DNA of 64,000 nt from contig JAEUJM010000013.1 of NCBI GenBank assembly GCA_016794585.1, forward strand, positions 1-64,000, in the 5' to 3' direction. The notes beneath the pieces are model-generated. The model did not search any database. It saw nothing but the letters and a program-made list of their open reading frames with translations, and was not told where the DNA came from. The position numbers and the translations under genes were made by a program. The number at the start of each line of letters is the position of its first letter. Positions within the stretch are counted from its first letter, which is position 1. This DNA is from Acidimicrobiales bacterium. GTDB taxonomy: Bacteria; Actinomycetota; Acidimicrobiia; Acidimicrobiales; DATDAH01. Positions 35,947 through 44,336 of the stretch are shown piece after piece.

Positions 35947-36721
35947 GGCTGACAGTCTGGCAGGAGCCGCGCCCGACGAGGTGGTCGGCATCGTCCTCGC
36001 GGCCGGCGCCGGCACCCGTCTGCGGCCCCTCACCCTCGAGCGCCCCAAGGCCTTGTGCCCCGTCGGTGACGTCGCGCTGGTGGACCTCGCCCTCGACCGC
36101 CTGGCGCCGCTCGTCGGCGCGTTGGCGGTCAACGTCCACCACGGGCGGGCCGCCATGGAAGAGCACCTCGCGGGGCGCCCTGACGTGCACGTGTCGATCG
36201 AGGAGCCCGTCGCGCTGGGGACCGCCGGCGCCGTGGGCAGGCTCCGGCCCTGGATCGCCGGCCGGGCCGTCGTGGTGGTCAACGCCGACGCGTGGTGCCC
36301 CGACCCTCTCGACGCCCTGCTGGACGGCTGGGACGGCACCCGGGTGCGCCTTCTGCTCGTCGGGGCCGACGCGCTGTCGCCCCGGGTGGCGGTAGCCGGG
36401 TGCCTCCTCCCGGGGGACGCCGCAGCGGCACTGAGCGACGAGCCGAGCGGGCTCTACGAGGTCTGCTGGAAGCCGTGGGCGGATCGGGGGGCGGTGGAGG
36501 TGGTCCGCCACGACGGCCCGTTCATCGACTGCGGCACCCCGGCCGACTACCTGGCGGCCAACCTGGCCGCCTCGGGCGGCGCCTCGGTCATCGGGACCGG
36601 CGCCGTGGTCGAGGGGGAGGTCGAGCGCTCGGTGCTGTGGCCCGGCGCCGTGGTGCGGCCCGGCGAGACGCTCCGCGACGCCATCCGCACGACCGGCGGC
36701 CGGACCGTCCCGGTGCGTTGA
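35945..36721 (+). CDS. Sugar-phosphate nucleotidyltransferase family protein
   Basis: About 258 residues of the NTP-transferase (mannose-1-phosphate guanylyl- / glucose-1-phosphate thymidylyltransferase) fold. The nucleotide loop is VLAAGAGTRLRPLTLERPKAL near residue 17; metal-binding Asp is in VVVNADAW, and FIDCGTPADYLAAN near the C-terminus closes the sugar site. A single short hexapeptide-like stretch follows (VIGTGAVVEGEVERSVLWPGAVV). The activated sugar cannot be told. ATG 35945 overlaps the divergent gene's ATG; GTG 35981, with CAGGAG upstream, is a credible alternative start. Confidence 0.85.
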   Translation: MADSLAGAAPDEVVGIVLAAGAGTRLRPLTLERPKALCPVGDVALVDLALDRLAPLVGALAVNVHHGRAAMEEHLAGRPDVHVSIEEPVALGTAGAVGRLRPWIAGRAVVVVNADAWCPDPLDALLDGWDGTRVRLLLVGADALSPRVAVAGCLLPGDAAAALSDEPSGLYEVCWKPWADRGAVEVVRHDGPFIDCGTPADYLAANLAASGGASVIGTGAVVEGEVERSVLWPGAVVRPGETLRDAIRTTGGRTVPVR

Positions 36722-36746
36722 GGCACGACCGCCCCCGGCGGGCCCG

Positions 36747-37784
36747 TCAGCGCGGCTCGGCCTCCGAGCGTCGCCGCACGTGCACCGCCCGCAACTGACC
36801 GCACGCCGCCGAGATCTCGGTGCCCCGGTTGCGGCGCACCGTGGCGTTGGCGCCGAGGTCGTGGAGGCGTCGGGCGAACGCGGCCACCTTCTCCGGCGGT
36901 GTGCCCCGGGTCCGGTAGCCATCGGTCGGGTTCAGGGGGATCAGGTTGACGTGGGCCCGCAGGGAGCGGGCGTAGTCGGCCAGCTCGGCGGCGTCCTGGC
37001 CACGGTCGTTGACCCCATCGATGAGCGCCCACTCGAACGAGAGGCGGCGGTTCTTGGCCTCGAGGTACGCGGTGCAGGCCTCGTGCAGCACGTCGAGGGG
37101 GTAGCGGCGGTTGATGGGCACGAGCTCGTCCCGCAGCTCGTCGTTGGCGGCGTGCAACGAGACGGCCAGGTTCACCGGGAGGTCCTCGGCGGCGAGTCGA
37201 CGGATCCCGGGGACGATCCCGACGGTGGACAAGGTGAGGTGGCGCGCCGAGAGACCGAGGTCGCCGTGGAGGCGCTCGACGGCCGCCCAGACGGCGTCGT
37301 AGTTGGCCAGGGGCTCGCCCATGCCCATGAACACCACGTTGGACAACCGCCGGGGGGACGCCGCGGCCCGCGCCCGCACGACCTGCTCGACGATCTCGCC
37401 CGTGGTCAGGTGACGGTCGAAGCCCGCCTGGCCCGTGGCGCAGAAGCCGCAGGCCATGGCGCATCCCGCCTGGGTGGACACGCACACGGTGGCGCGGTCG
37501 GGGTAGTGCATCAGCACGGTCTCGATCTCGCGGCCGTCGGCCAGGGCCCACAGCCACTTCACGGTGTCGCCGTCGTCGCCGACCGACTCGGCCGCCGGGG
37601 TGAGCGCAGGCGGCAGCGCAGTGGCCAGTTGCTCGCGGAGCGCGGCGGGCAGGTCGGTCATGGCCTCGGGCCCGACGCCGCGCTCGTAGAGGCCGGCCCA
37701 CACCTGGCGGGCGCGGAACGCGGGCTGGCCGGCGAGGAGCTCGGCGAGGTCGTCCGGGGAGGCGTCGTAGCGGCTGGGCACCAC
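36747..37784 (-). CDS. rlmN: 23S rRNA (adenine-C2) / tRNA methyltransferase RlmN
   Basis: Radical-SAM enzyme that methylates C2 of A2503 in 23S rRNA and A37 in some tRNAs. The 345-residue protein has the [4Fe-4S] motif CAMACGFC near residue 110, VVFMGMGEPLANYD, LSTVGIVPGIRRLA, VSLHAANDELR, NLIPLNPTDGYRT, and a C-terminal cysteine in ISAACGQL that forms the methyl-cysteine intermediate. GTG 37784 sits 5 bases after TACCCT. Cfr, a close relative, is less likely in this housekeeping context. Confidence 0.95.
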   Translation of the reverse strand: MVPSRYDASPDDLAELLAGQPAFRARQVWAGLYERGVGPEAMTDLPAALREQLATALPPALTPAAESVGDDGDTVKWLWALADGREIETVLMHYPDRATVCVSTQAGCAMACGFCATGQAGFDRHLTTGEIVEQVVRARAAASPRRLSNVVFMGMGEPLANYDAVWAAVERLHGDLGLSARHLTLSTVGIVPGIRRLAAEDLPVNLAVSLHAANDELRDELVPINRRYPLDVLHEACTAYLEAKNRRLSFEWALIDGVNDRGQDAAELADYARSLRAHVNLIPLNPTDGYRTRGTPPEKVAAFARRLHDLGANATVRRNRGTEISAACGQLRAVHVRRRSEAEPR

Positions 37785-37789
37785 CCCTG

Positions 37790-37795
37790 AGGGTA
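37790..37795 (-). promoter_or_regulatory. -10 box TACCCT for rlmN
   Basis: TACCCT on the minus strand ends 5 bases before GTG 37784. Confidence 0.5.
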
Positions 37796-37818
37796 CGGGG
37801 CCGCCTCGGAAGGGCCGG

Positions 37819-37824
37819 TAACCT
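37819..37824 (+). promoter_or_regulatory. -10 box TAACCT for the VIT1-family gene
   Basis: TAACCT ends 7 bases before GTG 37832, back to back with the rlmN promoter. Confidence 0.5.
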
Positions 37825-37831
37825 GCCCTCC

Positions 37832-38617
37832 GTGTCCCCGCTCGAGCCCGACCCCGACGAGTCCACCGACGCCGTCGGCCCGGGATCGGCGCCGGCCGGG
37901 AGCGCGGCCGGCGAGGGACCCGTCCCCAAGCACCAGCACCGCGATGTCCAGGGCGGTGTGGCGCGCGCCGCCGTCTTCGGGGCGAGTGACGGCCTGGTCT
38001 CCAACGTCTCGCTCATCCTGGGCGTCGCCGGCGCCAGCCCGGGTGCAGGCGTCGTCCGCCTGGCCGGCCTCGCCGGCTGGATCGCCGGCGCCATCTCGAT
38101 GGCCGCCGGCGAGTACGGCTCCATGAAGGCGCAGACCGAGCTGCTCGAGCACGAGCTCAACCTCGAGCGCATCGAGCTGCACCGCAACCCCGTGGTCGAG
38201 ACCCGCGAGCTCGCCGAGCTCTACCAGTCTCGAGGGCTAGAGCCCGAGCTCGCTCGCGAGCTGGCCACGGCCATGATGCGTGATCCCGAGACGGCACTGG
38301 AGGCGCACGCCCGCGAGGAGCTGGGCATCGACCCGGAGGCGCTGGGATCGCCCGTCGGCGCCGCCCTCGCCAGCTTCGGCACCTTCTCCATCGGGGCCTT
38401 GCTGCCGCTGCTGCCGTGGCTGATCGGCAGCGGCACGGCCGCGGTGGTCTGGTCGGTCGTCCTCGGCCTCCTGGGCGCCGCCACGGTCGGGATCCTCCTC
38501 GCCCGCTCCACGCACGGGTCCTACGTGCGCATGGTGGCGCGCTACGTCGGCATCGCCGTGCTCGCCAGCAGCGTGACCTACCTCGTCGGGTCGCTCGTGG
38601 GGGTCTCGACCGGCTGA
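37832..38617 (+). CDS. VIT1/CCC1-family membrane transporter
   Basis: A 261-residue membrane protein of the VIT1/CCC1 group, iron or manganese transporters in yeast and plants. After a Pro/Gly-rich N-terminus comes the first helix pair with the family motif FGASDGLVSNVSLILGVAGAS and WIAGAISMAAGEYGSMKAQTELLEHEL. The charged stretch 110-170 is the cytoplasmic metal-binding domain, followed by three more helices (GTFSIGALLPLLPWLI, VVWSVVLGLLGAATVGILLA, RYVGIAVLASSVTYLVGSLVG). Metal specificity is not evident. Only 7 bases separate its stop from that of the convergent mshD. Confidence 0.9.
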   Translation: MSPLEPDPDESTDAVGPGSAPAGSAAGEGPVPKHQHRDVQGGVARAAVFGASDGLVSNVSLILGVAGASPGAGVVRLAGLAGWIAGAISMAAGEYGSMKAQTELLEHELNLERIELHRNPVVETRELAELYQSRGLEPELARELATAMMRDPETALEAHAREELGIDPEALGSPVGAALASFGTFSIGALLPLLPWLIGSGTAAVVWSVVLGLLGAATVGILLARSTHGSYVRMVARYVGIAVLASSVTYLVGSLVGVSTG

Positions 38618-38624
38618 GTTCGAC

Positions 38625-39431
38625 TCAGCCCGCCCGGAACTCCACGTCGCGGGACACGGCCACGAACCCGAGCGACCGGTACAGCGCCACGGCGGCCACG
38701 TTGTCGGCGTCGACGTAGAGCATCCCCTGGCCGAGGCCCGTCCGCTGCAGCCAGTCCAGGCCGGTGAGCACCAGCGCCCGACCGAGGCCCTGCCCGTGCG
38801 CCCGCGGATCGACCCCGATCACGTAGATCTCGCCGAGGGGAGGGTCGGCGTCTCGATGCACCTTGGTCCAGCAGAACCCGTCGAGCGCGCCGGTCTCGTC
38901 GTGGTGCAGGAGGAAGCCGGCGGGGTCGAACCACGGCTCGGCTTCGAGGGCGAGGAGGTCCTCGACGGTCCGGCCTCCCTGATCGCGGTGGTCGGCGAAG
39001 GCCCGGTTGTTGACCGTCACCCAGGCCTGCTCATCCTGGCCGGGCACGAAGGCCCGCCACGGAAGCACCGGGGCTCGACCGCCGGGGAGCGGGAGCGGCA
39101 CCCGCATCTGGCACAGCTCGCGTGACGGTGCCAGGGCGAGCCGGGCGGCCACGGCCTCGTCCCGCGCCCGGGCGCCGCGCACGAACCACCGCACCACCCG
39201 TGCGCCAGCGTGGTCCCGCAGGTGGTCGACGAGAGCGGCGGCGACGGTGGCGGCGTCGGACCCGGCGAGGTCGTCCTCGAGGAGCAGGGTGAGGTCGCCG
39301 TCGCGGTCGCAGCGGGCGTGGGCGACCACCCAGTCGGCCCGCTCGGCCATGGCCCACGTGGGTGCCTCGGCGTCGGCGGTCCCCGGAATGGCCGGGACGT
39401 CGGCCGTGCGGACGGAGAGAGCGTCGGGCAT
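38625..39431 (-). CDS. mshD: Mycothiol synthase (acetyl-CoA:Cys-GlcN-Ins acetyltransferase)
   Basis: Last enzyme of mycothiol synthesis, a tandem-GNAT protein of about 268 residues. The active C-terminal GNAT domain shows GFCWTKVHRDADPPLGEIYVIGVDPRAHGQGLGRAL with the acetyl-CoA loop, then YVDADNVAAVALYRSLGFVAVSRDVEF. The middle segment VNNRAFADHRDQGGRTVEDLLALEAEPWFDP is characteristic of MshD. ATG 39431 is chosen, with GTG 39434 directly upstream as an alternative. It is divergent from nth, 20 bases between starts. It marks the organism as a mycothiol producer. Confidence 0.92.
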   Translation of the reverse strand: MPDALSVRTADVPAIPGTADAEAPTWAMAERADWVVAHARCDRDGDLTLLLEDDLAGSDAATVAAALVDHLRDHAGARVVRWFVRGARARDEAVAARLALAPSRELCQMRVPLPLPGGRAPVLPWRAFVPGQDEQAWVTVNNRAFADHRDQGGRTVEDLLALEAEPWFDPAGFLLHHDETGALDGFCWTKVHRDADPPLGEIYVIGVDPRAHGQGLGRALVLTGLDWLQRTGLGQGMLYVDADNVAAVALYRSLGFVAVSRDVEFRAG

Positions 39432-39437
39432 CACCGG

Positions 39438-39443
39438 TAGCCT
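39438..39443 (+). promoter_or_regulatory. -10 box TAGCCT for nth
   Basis: TAGCCT ends 8 bases before GTG 39452; it sits inside the 20-base gap to mshD. Confidence 0.5.
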
Positions 39444-39451
39444 CCCACGCC

Positions 39452-40093
39452 GTGGCCCGCCCCCGATCCCCCAAAGGCCGCGCCCGTGAGACCCTCGTGC
39501 GCCTGGCCGAGGAGTACCCCGAGGCGCGGTGCGAGCTCGACCACGAGAACCCGTACCAGTTGCTCGTGGCCACGATCCTGTCGGCGCAGTGCACCGACGC
39601 CCGGGTCAACATGGTCACGCCGTCGGTGTTCGCCCGCTACCCGGCGCCCGAGGACCTCGCCGAGGCCGACCCTGCCGAGCTCGAGGAGCTGATCCACTCC
39701 ACCGGGTTCTTCCGCAACAAGGCCAAGAGCCTGCTGGGCATGGCCAACGCGCTCGTGGAACGCCATGACGGAGAGGTCCCGACGGCCATGAAGGACCTGG
39801 CGTCGCTGCCCGGGGTCGGCCGCAAGACGGCGAACGTGGTGCGCAGCGTGGCGTTCGACCTCCCCGGCCTGCCCGTCGACACCCACGTCGGTCGGATCTC
39901 CCGGCTGCTCGGCCTCACCACCGAGACCGACGCGGTGAAGGTCGAGCACGAGCTGAACGCCATGATCCCCGCGGCCGAGCGGGGCCGCTTCAGCCTTCGC
40001 CTCATCCTGCACGGCCGGCGGGTGTGCGTGGCGCGTCGCCCACGGTGCGAGGACTGCGTGCTCAACGACTTCTGCCCGTCGTCGCGGGTCTGA
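39452..40093 (+). CDS. nth: Endonuclease III (base-excision DNA glycosylase)
   Basis: Removes oxidised pyrimidines and nicks the abasic site. The 213-residue protein has the HhH-GPD domain with helix-hairpin-helix DLASLPGVGRKTANVV carrying the catalytic Lys near 125, the Asp in LPVDTHVGRISRLLGL near 143, and the C-terminal [4Fe-4S] cysteines CVARRPRCEDCVLNDFC. LLVATILSAQCTDARVN near 37 is the usual first core helix. GTG 39452 is leaderless. The stop is followed after about 80 bases by the candidate small RNA. Confidence 0.95.
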   Translation: MARPRSPKGRARETLVRLAEEYPEARCELDHENPYQLLVATILSAQCTDARVNMVTPSVFARYPAPEDLAEADPAELEELIHSTGFFRNKAKSLLGMANALVERHDGEVPTAMKDLASLPGVGRKTANVVRSVAFDLPGLPVDTHVGRISRLLGLTTETDAVKVEHELNAMIPAAERGRFSLRLILHGRRVCVARRPRCEDCVLNDFCPSSRV

Positions 40094-40163
40094 GAGGCCT
40101 CTACGGGCCGAACCCCCCAAAAAAAGGGACGGAGGGTGCGTGCCTCGCGGCGGAGGGTGGGGG

Positions 40164-40169
40164 TATGAT
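40164..40169 (+). promoter_or_regulatory. -10 box TATGAT of the candidate sRNA
   Basis: TATGAT is the strongest -10 match in this gap and lies 8 bases before the first hairpin. No convincing -35 is seen. Predicted start 40175-40177. Confidence 0.5.
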
Positions 40170-40175
40170 CAGGAC

Positions 40176-40270
40176 AACCAGGTTCCCGCCACCTGGTAGA
40201 AGGCGACAGACGGGTCCGCCGCCCGATGTCGCCCGCACCGGCGCCCCGCAAGGGGCGCCGGTGACGTTTT
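40176..40270 (+). ncRNA. Candidate small RNA with two C-rich-loop hairpins and a terminator
   Basis: Three consecutive hairpins. First, ACCAGGT/ACCTGGT (40177-40183 with 40191-40197), 7 bp, loop TCCCGCC. Second, an outer GGCGACA/TGTCGCC stem (40202-40208 with 40227-40233) enclosing CGGG/CCCG (40211-40214 with 40222-40225) and a loop TCCGCCG. Third, a perfect 12-bp terminator stem. The C-rich loops could pair with G-rich ribosome-binding sites, and the layout of two C-loop hairpins plus terminator recalls the actinobacterial 6C RNA, though the loops lack its run of six cytosines. No reading frame fits. I do not recognise a known family. Confidence 0.55.
40236..40270 (+). terminator. Intrinsic terminator of the candidate sRNA
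   Basis: CACCGGCGCCCC and GGGGCGCCGGTG form a perfect 12-bp stem (40236-40247 with 40252-40263) capped by a GCAA tetraloop, followed by ACGTTTT. It is the best classical intrinsic terminator in the window. Confidence 0.75.
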
Positions 40271-40333
40271 GGCGTCGGGTACCGCCGGTACGTGGACCGG
40301 AGCCTCGCCCACCACTCGTGGCCGACCAGCCGC

Positions 40334-40525
40334 TCAGCGCAGTTGGCGGACGAGGGTGGCGAGGCGCCGCGAGGCCGCCTGGAGCGACCGCTCCACCTCA
40401 TAGAGGTCGCCGGCGAGATCGTCCCGACCGGCCGAGCGCATGCCGTCCGCGGACTCGGCCACCCGCTTGATCATCTCGTCGAGACCGGTGGCGACCGACG
40501 ACAGCTGGGCGTGATCGAGGCTCAA
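40334..40525 (-). CDS. Small coiled-coil protein, unknown function
   Basis: A 63-residue helical protein: MSLDHAQLSSVATGLDEM then IKRVAESADGMRSAGRDDLAGDLYEVERSLQAASRRLATLVRQL, with heptad-like spacing of Leu, Val and Ala. TTG 40525 is preceded by AGGAG at 8-base spacing, a good ribosome-binding site, which decides this start. It faces the candidate sRNA tail to tail. No family recognised. Confidence 0.65.
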   Translation of the reverse strand: MSLDHAQLSSVATGLDEMIKRVAESADGMRSAGRDDLAGDLYEVERSLQAASRRLATLVRQLR

Positions 40526-40702
40526 CGGGACGGCTCCTGACTCGACGGACGCCCTTGTCTACCCGCGACGGCGGCGAACCGCGGCGCCCACCGTCGGGGG
40601 CAGCGACTCGTCGCGGTGGATGCCATCGCCGAGGCGGCCGGTCGGGCGGTCGAGGCCGGCCGACGATCCGATACCGGCTCGTTCGCCGGGAGGGCCCCCC
40701 GG

Positions 40703-40708
40703 TACCGT
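40703..40708 (+). promoter_or_regulatory. -10 box TACCGT of the his operon
   Basis: TACCGT ends 9 bases before an ATG at 40718 that opens the short upstream ORF rather than hisD itself. No other promoter-like element lies closer to hisD. Confidence 0.5.
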
Positions 40709-40717
40709 GATGCGGCC

Positions 40718-40765
40718 ATGCCCCGATCCCGCCTGCCCCGGACCTGGACCGGCCGCCCGTGCTGA
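40718..40765 (+). CDS. Short upstream ORF overlapping hisD (15 codons)
   Basis: ATG 40718 opens a 15-residue frame ([15 protein letters not shown]) whose TGA at 40763-40765 lies just inside hisD, whose GTG start is at 40759. The -10 box makes this ATG the likely first codon of a leaderless message. HisD has no clear Shine-Dalgarno, so ribosomes finishing this ORF could re-start at the overlapping GTG. There is no run of His codons, so it is not a classical attenuator. Confidence 0.4.
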   Translation: MPRSRLPRTWTGRPC

Positions 40766-42048
40766 ACCGACTCGACCTGCGTGACGCCGCGGGCGACCTC
40801 GCCGGGCGCCTGCCCCGGCCCGAGGTGGCCGGCGCGGGGCCGGTCGCCGCCGTGCGCGCCATTCTCGACGACGTGCGCTCCCGCGGCGACGTCGCCCTGC
40901 GCGAGTACAGCGAGCGCTTCGACGGGGTGGTGCCCGAGCCGCTGCGGGTCCCCACCGACGAGATCGCCGCCGCCCTCGCCGGCCTCGGTCCCGACCTGCG
41001 GGACGCCCTCGAGTCGGCCGCGGCCGGCATCACCGACTTCCAGCGGTCCCAGCTGGCGCCGGAGCACGACTACGAGCGTGGCGGCCTCCGGGTGCGGGAC
41101 CTGCGCCGGCCGGTCGACCGAGCGGGCTGTTACGTCCCCGGCGGGCGAGCGGTGTACCCGTCCACGGTGCTGATGACCGCCATCCCCGCGAAGGTGGCCG
41201 GCGTCCCTGAGGTGGCGTTGTGCGTGCCCCCCGACCCGACCGGTCAGGTGCCGACGGTGACCCTCGCCGCCGCCGCGATCGCCGGCGTCGACGAGGTCTA
41301 CGCCGTCGGCGGCGCCCAGGCCATCGGCGCCCTGGCCTACGGCACCGAGTCCATCCCTGCGGTCGACGTCATCGTCGGTCCCGGCAACGTGTACGTGTCG
41401 GTGGCCAAGCGCGAGGTTGCCGGCACCGTCGGCGTGCCGTCGTCCTTCGCCGGCCCGTCCGAGATCGTGGTGGTCGCCGACGACACCACCCCGGCCACCT
41501 ACGCGGCGGTGGACCTGCTCGTGCAGGCCGAGCACGGGCCGGGTGGGCTCGCCTGGTTGCTGTCCTGGTCGCCAGACGCCATCGAGGCGGTGGTGGCCGA
41601 GGTCGAGCGCCTCACCGACGCCGCGCCCCGTCGCGACGAGATCCTCAGCACCTTCGCCGACGGGGGCTACGCCGTGCTCTGCGCCTCACCCGAGCAGGCC
41701 ATGGAGGTCGCCAACCTGATCGCTCCCGAGCACCTCCAGCTGATGACGGCAGACCCCGATGACCTCGTCCCGCTGGTGCGCCACGCCGGCGCGGTGTTCA
41801 CGGGCGTGCTCGCGCCGGCCTCGATCGGCGATTACGTGGCCGGTCCGAGCCACGTGCTGCCCACGGACGGCTCCGCCCGCTTCTCCAGCGCCCTCACCGT
41901 CGACGACTTCCAGAAGCGCCTCCACGTCATCAGCCTCGACGAGCCCGCCTTCGCCACCGCTGCGCCGGTCGTCGCCACCCTGGCCGAGGCCGAGGGCCTC
42001 GTGGCCCACGCCGACTCCGTGCGCCTCCGGGAGGGTGGGCCCCGATGA
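40759..42048 (+). CDS. hisD: Histidinol dehydrogenase
   Basis: NAD- and zinc-dependent enzyme carrying out the last two oxidations to histidine, 429 residues. Family landmarks: [88 protein letters not shown] with zinc-ligand residues, and the catalytic Glu/His pair in IAPEHLQL (about 320) and [17 protein letters not shown] 40759 is used. The stop overlaps the hisC start (ATGA). First gene of the his-trp supercluster; hisG and hisE are not in this window. Confidence 0.97.
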   Translation: MLNRLDLRDAAGDLAGRLPRPEVAGAGPVAAVRAILDDVRSRGDVALREYSERFDGVVPEPLRVPTDEIAAALAGLGPDLRDALESAAAGITDFQRSQLAPEHDYERGGLRVRDLRRPVDRAGCYVPGGRAVYPSTVLMTAIPAKVAGVPEVALCVPPDPTGQVPTVTLAAAAIAGVDEVYAVGGAQAIGALAYGTESIPAVDVIVGPGNVYVSVAKREVAGTVGVPSSFAGPSEIVVVADDTTPATYAAVDLLVQAEHGPGGLAWLLSWSPDAIEAVVAEVERLTDAAPRRDEILSTFADGGYAVLCASPEQAMEVANLIAPEHLQLMTADPDDLVPLVRHAGAVFTGVLAPASIGDYVAGPSHVLPTDGSARFSSALTVDDFQKRLHVISLDEPAFATAAPVVATLAEAEGLVAHADSVRLREGGPR

Positions 42049-43109
42049 CGGTCGCGCCCCGGGACGATCTCGTCGCCCTCGAGGGCTACCACTCGCCGCA
42101 GGTGTCGGTGGACGTCCGCCTGAACACGAACGAGTCGCCGGCGCCGCCGCCCGCGGGCTGGGTGGACGACCTCACGCGTGCCGTCGCGGACGTCGACTGG
42201 CACCGCTATCCCGACCGCGGTGCCGGCGAGCTACGGACCCGGATCGCGGCCATGCACGGCGTGGCGCCCGAGCAGGTCTTCGCGGCCAACGGCTCCAACG
42301 AGGTGCTCCAGTGCCTCCTGCTCACCTACGGCGGCCCCGGTCGCTCGGTCGGTGTCTTCGAGCCGACCTACGCCCTGCACTCGCACCTCGCCCACATCAC
42401 CGGCACGGGCGTGCTGGTGGGGGAGCGCACGGCCGACTTCGCGCTCGACCCCGCCGAGGTCGAGCGGGTGGTCACCGGCGGGCGGCCCACGGTCACGTTC
42501 CTCTGCTCGCCCAACAACCCCACCGGGGTGGTCGAGCCCGAGGACGTCGTGCGCGACGTCCTGGCGAAGGTCGAGGCGGTGGACGGACTGCTGGTCGTGG
42601 ACGAGGCCTACGGCCAGTTCGCCCCCTGGTCGGCGCTCACGCTGATCGACGACGACCGCCCGCTGTGCGTCACCCGCACCTTCTCGAAGACATGGTCCAT
42701 GGCCGCGGCCCGCCTCGGCTACGTCGTCGGCCCCTCGTGGCTGATCGCCGAGCTGGACAAGGTGACCCTGCCATACCACCTGGACGCGCTGAAGCAGGCC
42801 GCCGGAACGTTGGCCCTGGACTACGAGGACGCCATGGACGAGCGCGTCGCCGCCATCGTGGAGGAGCGGGGTCGCCTCGTCACCCGGCTGCGGGACCTCG
42901 ACGTCGACGTGTGGCCCTCCGGTGCCAACTTCGTGCTGTTCCGCCCCCGGTCCGGCGACGGCGACGGCGTGTGGCAGGGCCTCGTCGACCGTTCGGTGCT
43001 CGTGCGCAACTGCGCCTCGTGGCCTCGCCTCGACGGGTGTCTGCGCGTCACCATTGGCACACCCGACGAGGACGACCGCTTCCTCGACGCCCTGGAGGAG
43101 ATCCTGTGA
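42045..43109 (+). CDS. hisC: Histidinol-phosphate aminotransferase
   Basis: PLP-dependent class II aminotransferase converting imidazole-acetol phosphate to histidinol phosphate, 354 residues. [14 protein letters not shown] near residue 27 is the HisC N-terminal signature; [36 protein letters not shown] and the PLP-lysine motif [16 protein letters not shown] (Lys about 220) follow. The ATG overlaps hisD's stop and its own stop overlaps hisB's GTG, so all three are translationally coupled. Confidence 0.95.
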   Translation: MTVAPRDDLVALEGYHSPQVSVDVRLNTNESPAPPPAGWVDDLTRAVADVDWHRYPDRGAGELRTRIAAMHGVAPEQVFAANGSNEVLQCLLLTYGGPGRSVGVFEPTYALHSHLAHITGTGVLVGERTADFALDPAEVERVVTGGRPTVTFLCSPNNPTGVVEPEDVVRDVLAKVEAVDGLLVVDEAYGQFAPWSALTLIDDDRPLCVTRTFSKTWSMAAARLGYVVGPSWLIAELDKVTLPYHLDALKQAAGTLALDYEDAMDERVAAIVEERGRLVTRLRDLDVDVWPSGANFVLFRPRSGDGDGVWQGLVDRSVLVRNCASWPRLDGCLRVTIGTPDEDDRFLDALEEIL

Positions 43110-43696
43110 GCCGATTCGCCAGTCGGGAGCGCACCACCAAGGAGACGGAGATCTCCATCGAGATGGACGTCGACGGGTCGGGCCTCACCGAGGTGTCCAC
43201 GGGCATCCCGTTCTTCGACCACATGCTCAGCCAGCTCGGCCGCCACGGCGGATTCGACCTGCGGGTGCGGGCCGTCGGCGACCTCGAGATCGACCACCAC
43301 CACACGGTCGAGGACGTCGGCATCGCCCTGGGCGAGGTGCTGGCCGACGCGCTGGGGGACAAGGCCGGCGTGCGGCGCTTCGCGTCCTCGTCCGTGCCCT
43401 TGGACGAGGCGTTGGTCGAGGTGGCCCTCGACCTCTCCGGCCGCCCCTACCTCCACTACGAGGTCGACTTCCCGGGCGAGAAGATCCTGAGCGACCCGCC
43501 CTTCGACCCCCAGCTCATCGAGGAGTTCTGGCGCGCCTTCGTGGTGGCGTCGGCCATCACGCTGCACATCACCAAGACACGGGGCAAGAACACCCACCAC
43601 ATCATCGAGGCCACCTTCAAGGGCGTCGCCCACGCCCTGCGCAACGCCGTGCGGGTCGAGGGCGCGGGGGTCCCGTCCACCAAGGGAACGCTGTGA
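43106..43696 (+). CDS. hisB: Imidazoleglycerol-phosphate dehydratase
   Basis: Mn-dependent dehydratase of the sixth step of histidine synthesis, 196 residues, without the phosphatase domain fused in enterobacteria. The two symmetric metal motifs are [19 protein letters not shown] near 60 and [17 protein letters not shown] near 160; [21 protein letters not shown] comes between start and first motif. GTG 43106 overlaps the hisC stop and its stop overlaps hisH's GTG. Histidinol-phosphate phosphatase must be encoded elsewhere. Confidence 0.97.
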   Translation: MSRFASRERTTKETEISIEMDVDGSGLTEVSTGIPFFDHMLSQLGRHGGFDLRVRAVGDLEIDHHHTVEDVGIALGEVLADALGDKAGVRRFASSSVPLDEALVEVALDLSGRPYLHYEVDFPGEKILSDPPFDPQLIEEFWRAFVVASAITLHITKTRGKNTHHIIEATFKGVAHALRNAVRVEGAGVPSTKGTL

Positions 43697-44334
43697 GCGG
43701 CCCCGTCATCGCCGTCGTCGACTACGGCATCGGCAACCTGCGCTCGGCCCAGAAGGCCCTCGAGCACGTCGGCGCGGAGGCCCACCTGACCGCGGACCGC
43801 GACCTCATCGCCGCCGCCGACGGGGTGGTGCTCGCCGGCGTGGGCAACTTCGGCCGGTGCATGGAAGCGCTCCGCCAGGCCGACCTCGCCGGGCCCACCC
43901 TCGACGCGGTGGCGTCCGGTCGCCCCGTCATGGGCATCTGCGTCGGCATGCAGCTGCTGTACGAGGCCTCCGAGGAGGCGCCTGACACCGCCGGCCTCGG
44001 GGTGCTCCCCGGCACCGTGCGCCTGTTGCCCGACACCGAGAAGCGCCCGCAGATGCAGTGGAACCTGCTCCAGCGCCAGGGCCCGTCGGCGCTGCTCGAC
44101 GGCATCGACGACCCGCTGTGGATGTACTTCGTGCACTCCTACGCCCCGCCCGCCGGCGACGCCGTGGTGGCCACCTGCGACTACGGCGGGCCCGTCACCG
44201 CGGTGGTCGAGCAGGGCAACGTCTGGGCCACCCAGTTCCATCCCGAGAAGTCGAGCGCCAAGGGACTCGCGGTGCTCGCCAACTTCGCCAAGGCCGCTGC
44301 CCGTCAGGTCACCGCCATGGGACAGCAGGCCTGA
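43693..44334 (+). CDS. hisH: Imidazole glycerol phosphate synthase, glutaminase subunit
   Basis: Class I glutamine amidotransferase giving ammonia to HisF, 213 residues. [20 protein letters not shown] is the N-terminus; the nucleophile Cys is in [13 protein letters not shown] (about 83), and the His/Glu pair is in [14 protein letters not shown] near the C-terminus. [12 protein letters not shown] matches the HisH-type loop. GTG start overlaps hisB; hisA follows after 2 bases. Confidence 0.96.
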   Translation: MSGPVIAVVDYGIGNLRSAQKALEHVGAEAHLTADRDLIAAADGVVLAGVGNFGRCMEALRQADLAGPTLDAVASGRPVMGICVGMQLLYEASEEAPDTAGLGVLPGTVRLLPDTEKRPQMQWNLLQRQGPSALLDGIDDPLWMYFVHSYAPPAGDAVVATCDYGGPVTAVVEQGNVWATQFHPEKSSAKGLAVLANFAKAAARQVTAMGQQA

Positions 44335-44336
44335 CC

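Noticed and set aside
40176-40270. Calling the element a 6C RNA outright
   Set aside because: The loops have three or fewer cytosines in a row, so only the architecture matches; left as a candidate.
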